64,000 nucleotides of DNA from the NCBI RefSeq assembly GCF_000801105.2, contig NC_079519.1:27875288-27939287 (forward strand), in the 5' to 3' direction. This document shows positions 11,601 through 23,211 of the stretch, in pieces. The number at the start of each line of letters is the position of its first letter. Within the stretch, counting starts at the first letter, position 1. This DNA is from Raphanus sativus (lineage: Eukaryota; Streptophyta; Magnoliopsida; Brassicales; Brassicaceae). A program made the translations under genes and the position numbers. The notes below the pieces were generated by a model. That model was not told where the DNA came from. It saw nothing but the letters and a program-made list of their open reading frames with translations, and ran no database searches.

Positions 11601-14600
11601 ACTTTGAACATAGTCCATTCTCCATGCACGGTGAATTCATATTAGCTGCTCCACAAGGACCATGCATCATCATATCCTTAATAACTTCATACAACTCTGG
11701 TTCTTCGTCTTTATTAGGGATTTCCGCAGATATTATCTTATCAATGTCATCTGTTGTCGGAAGCTTGCATGCTGGATCCAGGAATAGCAAAATATGTGCA
11801 TGTGGGAGACCACGCTTCTGAAACTCAATGGTGTACATTGCTGTAACATTAGATATAAAAGATGGGTTAATGTATAAAATAAGAACAGATTATAAAATCA
11901 AATGCTAAAGCTGAACGTTTTCAACTTACACGAAGAAACCTTCCCAAGAATTTGTTTTTTTGTTAAATCATCCATCAATGATTCAAGTTTCATTTTGAAG
12001 ATCCTAGAAACAATGTCTGATCTATCCTCTGCCTTCAATTTTCTTTTCTCTAGAAACCTGGTGATCTCTGGCCATTTTGGATTGCATGTGTAAGTGATGA
12101 ACAGATCTGGAAATCCAAAATGCTTACAAATAGCCATAGCATCCAAATAATTATTCTTCATATATCGTGGACCACCAGTGAAAGAAGCTGGCAACACAAA
12201 TTCTGTTCCTTGGTCATGCATATCGATTTTTCCTTTACTCTCTGACTGTTTGATAGAGTCATAACTATCAGATCGCAAAGTAGACTGATTGAACTTGAGA
12301 TATCGTAGACGGTTAGACTCAATGGTTGTGAAGGCGTCCACCACAAATTGCTGAAACAGTCGCCTACCATACAAGAGAGTGTGTGACTCATTCCTACGTT
12401 CTTGACAGCGAAAAGCAAAAAACTGTCTCATACTAATTGTCTGCTTCTTCATCTTCTTAGTAGCTTCTGTTACTCCTTTCTTTATACCAAGCCTAAATCC
12501 ATCTTCTCCATGTGTAAATAATAGAGGATACTGCAGTGCCAAATAGGAGGGATGTATCTCATTAATTCTCAGAAGTTTTCCACAATGTCTCTGAAGTACT
12601 ATATCCCTTTTATCCATATCCAGATTAAAATCTCCAGGAACTAAAGCTGCAACTTCAGATGCTTCGGGTGTGTTGTATGTTCTGCCATCCTTTAGACGAT
12701 CACTAATGATCCTCATATGAAAAGCTTCTTCAGGATTAGTATTAAATCGCTGGCTTGCTGATCTGAAGGTCTTAACATATGGGTTCACTTCATTTAACAC
12801 CTTCATCAAAACCTCAATGATCTCTTTCCTCAAGTTGTCCTTCTGCTTGCCTTTAAAACTCCTTTTACCTTGGCTGCAGTTAAAAAAAAAACAAAATTTA
12901 GGGCGGGATAATTGAATGCAGTTATATCTGGGTAAATTGAGTAATATAACTTACTAAACATAAGATGGATTAGATATCAATATTAGTTCCATTCAATATG
13001 AAATTTCTGGATAGAAAACTTATACCTTAAGCATTTGGCTCTGTTCTCAGCTTCATTCTCAGTATCACAGATGTACATTTGGCCAAATTTAGCTTCACTT
13101 CCTTTGGGTGGTTGTAAACTACCCATAAGATGGTAATTTTCTCCTTGAAGTTGAAACATCTCTGGCCCTATTCCTTTTCTTAGAGATCTTTCTACTTTCC
13201 CACCCAGAGAAGTAAATGAGAAGACCATGTTATAAGCTCTGATATTTTTCTGAAAATGCTTACATTTTTTATCATCTCCTTCAATCAATCGTTTAAGTTC
13301 TGTTGGTGGGTCTTTTAATAGAGGCAAAACAACTTGACCTTGACCACAGCAGAGTGAAAAAGAAGGATTATTGCTGTTTTTACGTTTGTTGATCCTCTCG
13401 CCATACCACATAATAGCACAACAGTGAGAACACGTATATGATGGATCACCTTCATCTATGTAAGCTGTATATTTTCGGAACAACATAAATTTTAAAAATA
13501 TTACTGTCATAGATTGAGAAACAGGAAACAATCAAAATTATGTAAGCATAACGTGAATTCTTACCGTAATCGTTTCCACTGGATTTGGTTTTCATCCGCT
13601 TAGTTGCACGTGCACTCGTCTTTGCAATAAGCGTCTCCGTTGGAGAGGAAGACTGAGGATATTCAGTTTCCAGCTCAACATCATCAGCAAAATGGTTTTC
13701 TTCAGTTTCTGTATCAGAACTCTCCTGGGAACTACAGTCAAACTCTAGAGAATCATCAATTTCTTCAAGTACTCCTGCATATTTTAAAATATTAAAAACA
13801 GATGTGCAATACAACAATCAATAGTGAAGCCAAATAGTAAATTAGTAAACCTCTAAAATCGATATCATTGTCGATGTCTGCATCATCATCGTCACTGTCA
13901 TGATCTTCGCATGTACCATCGACTGTGTTTGATTGCATATTTCCCTTATCTCTTACAAAGATCTGAGATATTTTTGTAATGTCTTTTAACACAGCTGGAG
14001 GATTCTTTCTTCGTTTCTTTGAAGTGAGACAACTTCCCTGTTCTGGAGTACAGCTAGCTGCAGTAGATATGAAAAACACAGTTCAAATTGCCAGTAAGTT
14101 CCTACTTTTACCTTTGTTTGATGTCTTTATATCATGTAAAAAATCAATTTTTCACTATACATGCCAATTTACCTATATTCCTCTTCTGTTTGCTTGCTGA
14201 GGTTTCTGGAGTTGGTGATATTTGTTGTTCGGTAGAGCCAAATAAACCCATAGCTGAACTGGTAAAATTGGCATGTAGGTGTTTTCTACTCCGTTTTGGT
14301 GGTTTTTCCCCATGCTCTGTTTTGTCTTCACTGGTGTTTAACTCTCGTGCTATTAATTTGAGAAAAGATTGATAAAACTGAACAATTAGGTGCAGTCATT
14401 GAGAGGCCAAAATTCAAAATAGAATATCAATGAAAGTAGTACTGACATGGTAATGCCGTGAGACATGATGTAGGTTCTGGAGTATTCTTAGAAGCATCTG
14501 ACGTGAAACCCATATCTTTGAAATTGAAACAAATGAAGGTGTTAAAACAAACATAGGAATTTAATCAGAATTGTTCATAATTAATCATTATTAAAGTAGA

Positions 14601-14888
14601 CCATATACCTAGAAATGTCTTGCGTTTGTTTCTTGGTGTTTTTGGAGTGTTTGAGATTGGTTCATCTATAGGACCAATAGATGTAGTAGCAGGACTCTTA
14701 TAAATCCCTTCGGAAAGCCTTGAAAAAATAGACTGTACTGGTACTGTAAGATTTTCCCTTTGCAGTCTTGGAGTTTGACACCATCTCTGGTCGGATTCAT
14801 TTCCAGCAGTGGCAATGTTTTCATTTTGATGAGGACTCTCATTCTCTTTGTTTGGTTGACCTTTGCCATGATCACGTTTACGTTTCAT
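8615..14888 (-). pseudogene. Helitron Rep-helicase (RepHel), 11 exons with four frame breaks
   Basis: Encodes the HUH endonuclease plus PIF1-type helicase that drives Helitron rolling-circle transposition in the nucleus. Exons read on the minus strand: 14888-14609, 14515-14447, 14349-14173, 14057-13851, 13774-13565, 13464-13026, 12873-11930, 11840-11252, 11152-10498, 10359-9286, 9201-8615, all with GT-AG introns and matching phases. Order of parts: charged N-terminus; Cys-rich finger (CSHC); Helitron-like N domain; Rep motif GLPHAH with the two-tyrosine motif [10 protein letters not shown]; then helicase Walker A GFGGTGKT, Walker B WDEAP, FGGDFRQ and a C-terminal SQGQSL...VAISR. The catalytic motifs all survive. 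Single-base losses break the frame near 10865, 10088, 9740 and 9508. Exon lengths plus four bases give exactly 1745 codons. It is either a recent pseudogene or sequence undercalls. Confidence 0.9.
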
Positions 14889-15779
14889 TGTGGCCAGTAT
14901 CAGAAACTTTGAAGCTTTTTCGGCTGTGTATCTAATAAACCTTGACTCTTTACTTGTGTTTATTTCGGTTTGTCAAATCTGGTGTAAAATATATTCTAGG
15001 GTGATAGTCTGCAAGTTGCATAATCTTTTCTTGTAAGTGATGATTATATGTAAATAGAAACTAAATATCTACCAAATCAAAATTAAAATCGATATTGGTA
15101 AGATTATATTGTAGACTTGATTTTGCGGAGATTTAGTACTTTAATCAATTATTATTACATTGTTTTAGTAAATATATAATTTGATTATTGCTCTTATTTA
15201 CTTTTATATTAAACGTAAAGTAGAAGACAAATATATGCATCTTCTAAAAGATATTTTCTATGACATCAGGTTAATAGGCGAAGTAGAAGTGAATGAAGTA
15301 ACTTAGCGAAGCAGAACCAACAATGAAGTTATCTATCTTACAACTCTTTATCTGGTGACGCAGAGCCATAACATGTAAGTTGTCAATTTTATCCTACAAA
15401 GATATGCGGTACAATGCAAGCATTAGACTATGTTCAACGTTAAGTTGTATGGTAGAATAGGTCATGGAAGTATATGTTGTAGATCTGCGTAGACTGATAG
15501 TTTTTGGTTGTTATAATATAATAATAAACTAACCAACAAAGTAATAAGTATAGAATACATGATATGGAAAGAATTCAAAACAATATAAATAAATACTTAA
15601 ATTTAATTATAGAATACATGATACTGAAGGAATTCAAAACAATATAAATAAATAATTAAATTTATCATCTTAAATCCAGAACACATCATAAGAATTGAAA
15701 AAACAAAAGATAAAAAACAGAAAAAACAGAAACACGAAAACCAATTCAGCAACAAACCAATAACACAATCATTTAGTCT
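14889..15779. other. Intergenic part of the Helitron
   Basis: AT-rich sequence between the RPA-like stop codon and the RepHel start, so it should hold the RepHel promoter and the RPA 3' UTR. A 59-bp direct tandem duplication lies at 15551-15609 and 15610-15666. Confidence 0.5.
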
Positions 15780-18087
15780 CTAATCAACCTTATTCTTCTC
15801 CAACTTCACTGTCTTAGTGCATAGCTTCTTTGAGGTTGAGGTAATGTCCTTCAGCTCAGCATCTTCTTCCTTGCGCTTAACAGTTGGTGTTGTAAATCCT
15901 TCAGATGAGCTCTCAGAGTTTGCCTTGAGTTTCTGAACCTAGTGATAAGACAGACATCAGCAAATAAATCTGAGATGAGTATATAAATCGAAATTAACTT
16001 AGGAATGAAATCATTAAAGCAAATAATGATCACAAACCTCCCCAGTAGAAAGAGTGGACGAATTTGTCTCTAAGGCAGAAACAGGTTCAGAATGAGACTC
16101 GAGTTTAAGAAGATTATCACCAGTCCAAACTTGAGAAACAAAGTAGGTGTTCGATCCTTTATCTAAATTTCCCGAGCTTATAGATACTCCAAAACAAAAA
16201 GACTTCCCAACTAATGCTCCGAGGGGCATGGGGATTAGTTCAGGATCTTCTATCTGCAAAATTAGATAATAGTTTGATATAAATATTCATCAAACTAAAA
16301 CAAAAGGTAAAAATTATGAGAAAATATACTTGCCTCATCAAATGAACCATCCCAAAGCTCAACAGCATCACAACCAACAATGGTACTGGCAACAGTGTCA
16401 AGCATCATCAATTTGCACTCTCCACTGTCATCTCTCACATTCAAATGCAATTTGTACCTGATTTGAATTACAAAGCAATTAGTAGAAACCATTATAAAGA
16501 CATCTCGTGTTTCATAACATAGATGCATTATCACTTACTTTGGTTCAATCTTTTCAGCATGTGAGTGACATTTTTCGCAACGCCATAATGGTTTGTCGTT
16601 TTGAGTCAAGTTTCCAATTTGATTGTTACGAATCTTAGTTGCACGTTTGTTGTGTGCAACACATCCAAAGTAGAACCAACCCCAATCTGTGTCAACAGAT
16701 TCAATTGAACATATGATTTTGCAACTCTGAACCTGCAATACACAACCCACATTTTCAATACAATGCTTGTTAGTCAGATATATAATATGATAATACAACC
16801 TCCATTGCATCCAATATCTCAGCGATGGATCTGATTTGAACATCTTCCCAATCCGTTTTTTGGATCTTAGTCACCTTATTCTCACTCTTTTTGTCAACAA
16901 TAGTAAGAGGAAGATCATTTTGCATAAGTCTGAAAATAGCAAAAATAATATATAAATAACAATGACAATCCAAATATATTATTGTATATTAACAATCTGT
17001 TTCAATAACTTACTTTTCTTTAAACTCCATGGCTTCTTTGATGGTTGGGTTGAGAGTTACAATTGAAGCATCAAATGCACTTGTGATTTGTAACTCACCT
17101 ACAATTACATATTAACATATATTTAATATATTGGCCACGATTTGTACAGTTATGGAACTTATTTTATGTACATGTATATACCGTTGTAGGAGCCGATTTT
17201 AGCAAACCTAATCAAACAGATTAGTGTTTGAACAGATCCATCTTCGATAATGGACTCAAATTGTTCAGCAAATTTCCCCCACAAGCAACATGCAACATCA
17301 CGACCACTGCATAAAACATATTTATAAGTGACATTCAAATCATATTAAACAGTATAATTTGAAGTTCCAGAAATCGTACGAAGCTTACTTTGTGTTACGC
17401 AAGCGGAAATTAAGTCTTTTCCTGTCTTGTTGATGTACTTGCACGGTTTGTACTACTCCAAGATCGATGACTTCGCCAAGGATATCTGTACAAAAAAGAA
17501 AAATATATTATGTCTAGAACAAAAATGCATCTACAAAGGGATCTAGTAAAGTAACATATAGATATATTTTCACAAGGATAGGATCATACCGATTAAGACA
17601 TTTACATCTAAAGCATCCGTACCGAAATCTTCATAATTCACCAGAGAAAGACATGGATTGTCGTCCTCAAACACTGACCGAGAGATCAGTGTGTCACTTG
17701 TGAAGTTGATTTTGTATGGTAGCGGGGTTGGTCGATATTTTCCACCAGAAGCAGCAACCTTGAAGTGTTCTATGAATCTCCATTCACCAATCGGGAGATT
17801 TCGTTTGAGGCGGAACATCAGATTTCTTTTGCAACTTGCGTGAATTTTGCCACCCTAAACACCCATAAAATAACAACAATCAAAATTTAAAGAAGAGATA
17901 AATCATATCTTCAAGGTTTAGAAAGATGATGATGACTTACTCTTTCATCAGCAAGAACACATTCTAGAGTTTCCCCTCCAAAATTTGTATTCGATGTCCA
18001 TGAATGGAGTAGCTTCACGTGCACTCTCCAAGCATCTTTGTGTGGTTTGACATTGTGGACGTAGACATAAGCTTGATTGTTTGCCAT
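15780..18087 (-). CDS. Helitron-encoded RPA70-like single-strand DNA-binding protein
   Basis: Predicted 513-aa protein related to the large subunit of replication protein A, probably coating single-stranded DNA during Helitron transposition. Ten exons keep phase throughout: 18087-17941, 17854-17590, 17485-17389, 17306-17182, 17098-17014, 16929-16800, 16732-16539, 16457-16330, 16249-16038, 15938-15780. An N-terminal OB-fold-like region (about residues 5-120) is followed by a second with the motif ACCLWGKFAE, then a C-terminal DBD-C-like region with a zinc-ribbon pattern (GCVAHNKR...WRCEKCHSH) and a Lys-rich tail. I used acceptor ATAG at 16251-16250 for exon 9 because the nearer GCAG breaks phase. 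Plant Helitrons commonly carry such genes. No frame breaks are seen, unlike the adjacent RepHel. Intactness is judged by eye only. Confidence 0.85.
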
Positions 18088-18140
18088 TGTTTTGTTTTGT
18101 GAACTTTGAATGTATTTGTAGAAAAGAAGCGATAGCCTTG

Positions 18141-18158
18141 TATATATATATATATATG
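18141..18158 (-). promoter_or_regulatory. TATA-rich core promoter of the RPA-like gene
   Basis: An alternating TA tract read on the minus strand, about 55 bp upstream of the ATG at 18087 and consistent with a TATA box plus a short leader. Called from position and composition only. Confidence 0.45.
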
Positions 18159-18197
18159 AGGCGAGCAATACTGTTATAGCAAATGATTTTAATAATA

Positions 18198-18449
18198 TTA
18201 AATGTAAAGATATTGTTAGATTTAAATAATAATTGATTTGAGAAAATTTAGGAATAACTATGGAGAATAAACATATCGCAATAACTACTTTATTTAGAAT
18301 ATTCGATTTCGTGGGGGTGAAGATTAAATGTGAAGATATTGGTAGATTTAAACAATAATTGATTTGAGAAAATTTAGGAATAACTATGGAGAATAAACAT
18401 ATCACAATAACTACTTTATTTGGAAGATTCGATTTCGTGGGGGTGAAGC
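18198..18449. repeat. 126-bp direct tandem duplication upstream of the RPA-like gene
   Basis: Two head-to-tail copies (18198-18323 and 18324-18449) with a handful of mismatches, each ending in the shared text TTCGTGGGGGTGAAG. The position, 110-360 bp upstream of the RPA-like start codon, could duplicate promoter elements. Confidence 0.85.
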
Positions 18450-18880
18450 TTGATATCTTCGTTTAAATGATGAGATATACACGCCAAAATTTGGTAAAAC
18501 TAACTTTCAAATATGTAAATTAGTAATAAATTGGTAGATATCATTGCAGAAGAGAATATTTAGGAATCATTCGAGAAATCTAGTAAATACAATCCTAATT
18601 TCGTGTTGATGAAGTAAGAATATTCTTTTCGTAAATGAGAAGATTTGCACGGATATTTGATAAGTACTTTCGTTGTAATGTTATAGGCCCATTCGATTTT
18701 AATGTGTAAATAGGCCCTGTCGATTTTAATGTGGATGAAACCAAGATAGATATTGTCATATGCACAGCCCATTTGTAAATTTTCGTATTAGTTAGATATC
18801 TCAGTAGGCAAACAGTTTTTTTTTTTCCTATCCCTATAACCAAACAAAACCCTAAGGTACTTCTACTTTAATAAGATAGA

Positions 18881-19367
18881 TGCAAACAAACTATCACAAA
18901 ATCTAGAAGCTAAGAATATCTGAAAAGAGCCATAAATACAGCATAGAAAGAACTTATAAGCACTCCCAAAATAGAAACCTTGAAAATAGATCCAAATACA
19001 TTTTTTAACAAAACATAAAACAATGAACGAGCATCTAACTACACACATAATCTTCACCTCAAAATCTTAAGCTAGTACTTTGCATACCCACACTAAATTA
19101 GCATATGTGACTTTATCTCCACACATAATCAATCCATATAGCTATATTTCGACACATGATTACTAGGTTCGTTTATCTCACTATATCTATATCACCACAT
19201 AAAGGTTCTAACTATAGCTGACTATGTCTCCACATAAGGTTAGCCTATATGACTATCTCCACGCAAGGATATATCATATATATACCCCCACGTCAAATTG
19301 ACCATTATGATTTATGAATATATCTCACGCAATGTTCGCCTATATTTCCACAAAAAGTTAACATATA
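18881..19367. other. Spacer
   Basis: AT-rich sequence with no gene. It contains loose repeats around TATCTCCACACA. Confidence 0.4.
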
Positions 19368-19647
19368 CTACCTCCGTTCGTGGAAATAAGATTTTCTAAA
19401 CAATTCACACATATTAAAAAAAAATCAATGTTTTCAATTAAACTTATTATTTATATTTATTATACACTTTCCAATAACTATGAATCAATAATATTTAGTC
19501 AGTTCAAATGTTTTTAATTAATGTATCTTAAAAGTATCAATAAGTACCTTAAAATATAAAAAATCTATTTTTATAGAACAAAAATAAAATCTATTTTTAT
19601 GGAACAAAAATAAAATCTAAAAATCTTATTTTCAGGAACAGAAGTAG
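19368..19647. mobile_element. Stowaway-like MITE
   Basis: A 280-bp element with terminal inverted repeats (CTACCTCCGTTCGTGGAAAT against the complement of the right end, with a few mismatches) flanked by TA dinucleotides (19366-19367 and 19648-19649). Ends of the CTNCCTCCGTT type and a TA target are typical of Tc1/mariner Stowaway MITEs. Confidence 0.7.
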
Positions 19648-19882
19648 TATGATTTTTGTCTGAGTATTTTTTTTATAACTGTTGTGTAATCACCACAAAA
19701 CCTGCATAAGTTTCATTTTTTTACCATTTAAGACGTTCAGGTGGCCAAAACTCGAATCTATGTGACTATGCAGATAACTGTAAACCCTTCATCACAAGAA
19801 TTAAAAGATTCTGGTTAAATACTTTTTTTTATCAATGTAGTTATATATATATGACTTCTTTTTAAAAATTTGTGGACGTAGT

Positions 19883-20050
19883 CAGTGGCGGAGCTACGCC
19901 CATTTTGGGTGGGACAGTTGCCCTTTATGATTTTTGAAAATTTTCATGTAACTGTGTGCAAATTTTTATAATGCCCTTGATGATGTTCCAAATTATACAC
20001 TGATATTAAAATTTTGTCCCATGTAAAAGTAACTTCCAGATCTGCCACTG
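19883..20050. mobile_element. Small hAT-like MITE
   Basis: A 168-bp element whose ends are inverted copies (CAGTGGCGGA at left; TCTGCCACTG at right, one mismatch). It is flanked by near-identical 8-bp repeats, GACGTAGT (19875-19882) and GATGTAGT (20051-20058). An 8-bp duplication suits the hAT superfamily. Confidence 0.65.
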
Positions 20051-20415
20051 GATGTAGTTGATGTGAATAAATATTAAGCTGCATAAGACTTCCCTTTTTA
20101 ACGGTCGACAAATAAAAGAAGTTTATATAATAAAAGAATTTAATATGCATGATGATGCATGAACTGGCCATCCGATTTTTTGAAAGAACCGACAAATCTT
20201 TAGTGTTTCGTGTCCCATGACACACTTTCCTTTGGACCTTCCTTCGTGATACAAGGTACTACACCTCAGGTCTTCACAAGAAACGTTCACATTATTGTAG
20301 TTTATATAATAAAAGAATTTAATATATTATATGTATATTAGTTGAAAGATATACCAAACATAGATCAAACAATGTATTATCTAATAAATTTTATACCACT
20401 AAATTTTTTTTTTTT

Positions 20416-20723
20416 AAACTGATCGGATCAATCGATAAAACATATAAAATACATATACTATAATATATCATATTGATTTTTTGTTGGTTACTTTGGGTAA
20501 AATTGTATAACTGAATATAACATATTACATCAAACCGTATTTATAAAATAAAAATAATCGATTCAAACTGACCGGATCAATCGATAAAACAAATAAAATA
20601 TATATACTATAATATAAAAATATCTTATTGATTTTTTGTTGGTTACTTTGGGTAAAATTGTATAACTATATATAACATATTACATCAAACCAAACCGTAT
20701 TTAAGAATAAAAATAATCGATTC
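20416..20723. repeat. Tandem duplication of about 155 bp
   Basis: Two direct copies, 20416-20574 and 20575-20723, each running from ACTGAYCGGATCAATCGATA to ATAATCGATTC with about 90% visible identity. No coding content. Confidence 0.8.
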
Positions 20724-21544
20724 ACACTGTATACAAAAGATATTCGAATAAAAACCAAGTTATAGAAAAATAAATATTTAAACAGGGCCTATATGTCTAA
20801 TACCAGAATATTCAAAACTGGTAAATTTTCCAAACTGAAACTAGTACTCAAAAAGGAACTATCGGGGTCCAAGGCCAAAGCCGACTACAAAAAAAACACT
20901 AAAACATTAAATTTAGTGTAGTTTCATATTTAATAGAACAACAAAATAACACTATTTCACCAAATGTAATTTAGTGTAACATTATTCATCACACTAAATA
21001 TTTAATATATATATTTTATTATGTTTTATTGAATAATATAGTTCAATTATTATTATTATTAATCATTTTAAATTTGTAACTAAACTTAAGTATAATATAT
21101 TATTTGTATTTTAATTAGTTTTACATAATTAAAATATTTTTATTCTATTTTCAAGGAAAAAATCACCAAGTAATTATTATTATTGTCTTTATGTTATAAA
21201 AAATAAAATATCATAGCAATTTATGTATTTTATTTTATTTTCAAATATAAATCACTAAATAATTATTATCATTTAATTTATCTTTATTATTTATATATAT
21301 ATTATTAAATATTAATTATAATATTTATTTAAGTTATATTTAATCAGTAATAAAAAATTAGTATTAGATTATTGTAAAGTTAGATTTAGTATTACATAAA
21401 AAATTTCTTTACCGTTTTTGGTCCGTCACAGTATCACTTTTTGATCCACTGTATAACTTTATAGTAAAAAACATGTTAAAATATTTGTAGCTTTGAATAT
21501 AGTTCAATTTTCTAAAAGCAAGCTGAATTACGTAAATAATTTTA
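20724..21544. other. AT-rich spacer
   Basis: Extremely AT-rich and gene-free. Repeats of the text ATTTAGTGTA near 20915-20995 suggest a decayed element, but I cannot define its ends. Confidence 0.4.
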
Positions 21545-21911
21545 GGGGGATGTATTCAATTTAGCATTTGATGTGATTTGTTTTTTAATGGAGTTTTAGA
21601 TGATTTTAATAAGTTGTAGAGATTTAGGTGATTTTTGTTAAACTACTCTAGAATATCACCTAAAACAATGGGATTTGAGTTTTATTTTTTTTAACTAAGA
21701 AACTCCACCCAAACACCCTAAAATCACCTCAAAACTTTAAAATCTCACAACTTAAAATATTTTCAATAACAGTGGATTTCAGAGTACTTTACGAAATGTC
21801 AAGTTCAATAACAGTGGATTTTAAATGAGTTTTTAAAATTCATGTTTGAATAACAGTGGATTTGTCATTTTAATGCAAATCACCTGAAACTCTCAGTTGA
21901 ATACACCCCCC
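21545..21911. mobile_element. MITE with GGGGGATGTATTCAA ends
   Basis: A 367-bp element with imperfect inverted ends of about 36 bp (GGGGGATGTATTCAATTTAG at left; right-end complement GGGGGGTGTATTCAACTGAG). Both sides adjoin TTAG, but I cannot confirm a longer target duplication. Superfamily is uncertain, possibly hAT. Confidence 0.6.
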
Positions 21912-23097
21912 TTAGCGAGTAGTGTTAAGTTCTATGAAGGTTAATAAGTTGTTAATGTGTGTCTAACACTTTTTTAGTGTTGACAACACACGAAACTCAC
22001 ACTACACTATTCTGACATAAACACCTGTTTAGACTTCAGATATCAAACCGGTGCTACATAACCTACATAGTACACAAGGGAAGGGGTGTAATACATAACC
22101 TCATATTTGAAACATGCATACATTGTTATTAGTGTATTAAATAAGTCAAAAGGAATTAAAAGAACCTTGTCATAAACTACATCAACATAGGAAGACGGTT
22201 CTACGAACCTGCATAATTCATCATTATTTATGATGTATTTATATAGTATACGCTTTATTTTAAAATATAGTATACCGATAGTTGAGGCTTTTGAGAAATG
22301 TTTTTTTTTTTTGGGTTAAGTGGGAAGAGGACCCCCCAATCCATGTGCAACGGCAATATTCTCGGTTTGAGACCTGTTCAAGTTTCAGAAAAGGTTAAAT
22401 GCTCCAGTCATTAAGTTCGTGTAATCTCACTATCTCTAAATAAAATAATTATCACTTTAATTAATGTATACTGTATTTCTTAGAAGAGAATCATACGTGG
22501 CGAGATATCATTGAAGGAATGACTCAGAATACCGTGGTTGGCCGGCAAGACAAAAGACACGTTATTGTTTCCGTTAGTTTGATGACGAGTAAGATTAACA
22601 CGTTAAGGGATATGATAAGTTAATTTAAAATTTATTAATGGGAAAATGATAAAATAATAAATATCCGTACACGCTAGTAAGGTAAATGGTAAGGTTAAAC
22701 GGTGGGTATCAACTCCACGAAAGAAATAAAAGGAAGGTAAAAGTTAATGCTATTAATAAATCTTTTTTTTTGGTTTAAAAGGGAGCAAACGGTGGTGGAG
22801 ATGTAAGAGTAACGGCGTTAAAGAAGAGAAAAAGGGATCCGGAAAAGGCTAAGGAGCGGGCGTCTATTAAAAGAAACAACGGCTCCTATCTTCCCCTTCC
22901 TCTCCTTTGGTAGACAAAAAAAAAAAGTTAATAATCTCCGAAGACCGCTTTCTTTTAAATTGTGTCTATCAATTTTCCTAAACTTCGTTAAGAACGTTTG
23001 AAAAAGGAGATTCAATCATGAATTTGTAGGCTTTTGTCCATTGTTTAAGTCTCTGTTATAGGTTTGAGGAGGGTTTGGATCTCACGATTGTATTTAC
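21912..23097. other. Upstream region of the PI4K gamma gene
   Basis: Contains a possible degenerate tRNA-derived SINE at about 22314-22440 (A-box-like GTTAAGTGGG and B-box-like GGTTTGAGACC, but no clear tail or duplication). After that comes the presumed promoter and leader of the downstream kinase gene, pyrimidine-rich from 22880. Confidence 0.35.
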
Positions 23098-23160
23098 ATG
23101 GAGGGGTGTCTCTTACTGATGCCCGTTCCGACAGGATCTTTATGTTTATGTTTAGATTAG
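23098..23160 (+). promoter_or_regulatory. Upstream ORF in the PI4K gamma leader
   Basis: A complete 20-codon ATG-to-TAG frame 51 nt before the chosen main start, in the presumed 5' UTR. If the leader is unspliced, ribosomes would meet it first. The T-rich tract ending in AATAG at 23206 also resembles an intron acceptor, so the uORF might be spliced out. Confidence 0.4.
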
Positions 23161-23211
23161 AGAGAGAGAGCGCTATAGTTTTTGTTTTTTTTTTTGTAAT
23201 TGAATAGGGAA

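Larger units (their letters stand above)
6624..18880 (-). mobile_element. Autonomous-type Helitron carrying RepHel and RPA genes
   Basis: A complete 12,257-bp Helitron. On the minus strand it starts with TCTATCTTATTAAAG at 18880, preceded by A. It ends in CTAG (6627-6624), followed by T, with a perfect 8-bp hairpin ACCCGCCC/GGGCGGGT (6634-6653). That is the A|T insertion and TC...hairpin-CTRR structure of the superfamily. The same 5' heptamers and the 3' consensus end recur in the short Helitrons at 36493, 53299 and 61955, so this copy belongs to the family that could mobilise them. Inside lie two minus-strand spliced genes, RPA-like (18087-15780) and Rep-helicase (14888-8615), as in other plant Helitrons. 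Rolling-circle transposition is known for the family. This copy is probably not active because of frame breaks in the helicase. Confidence 0.92.
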
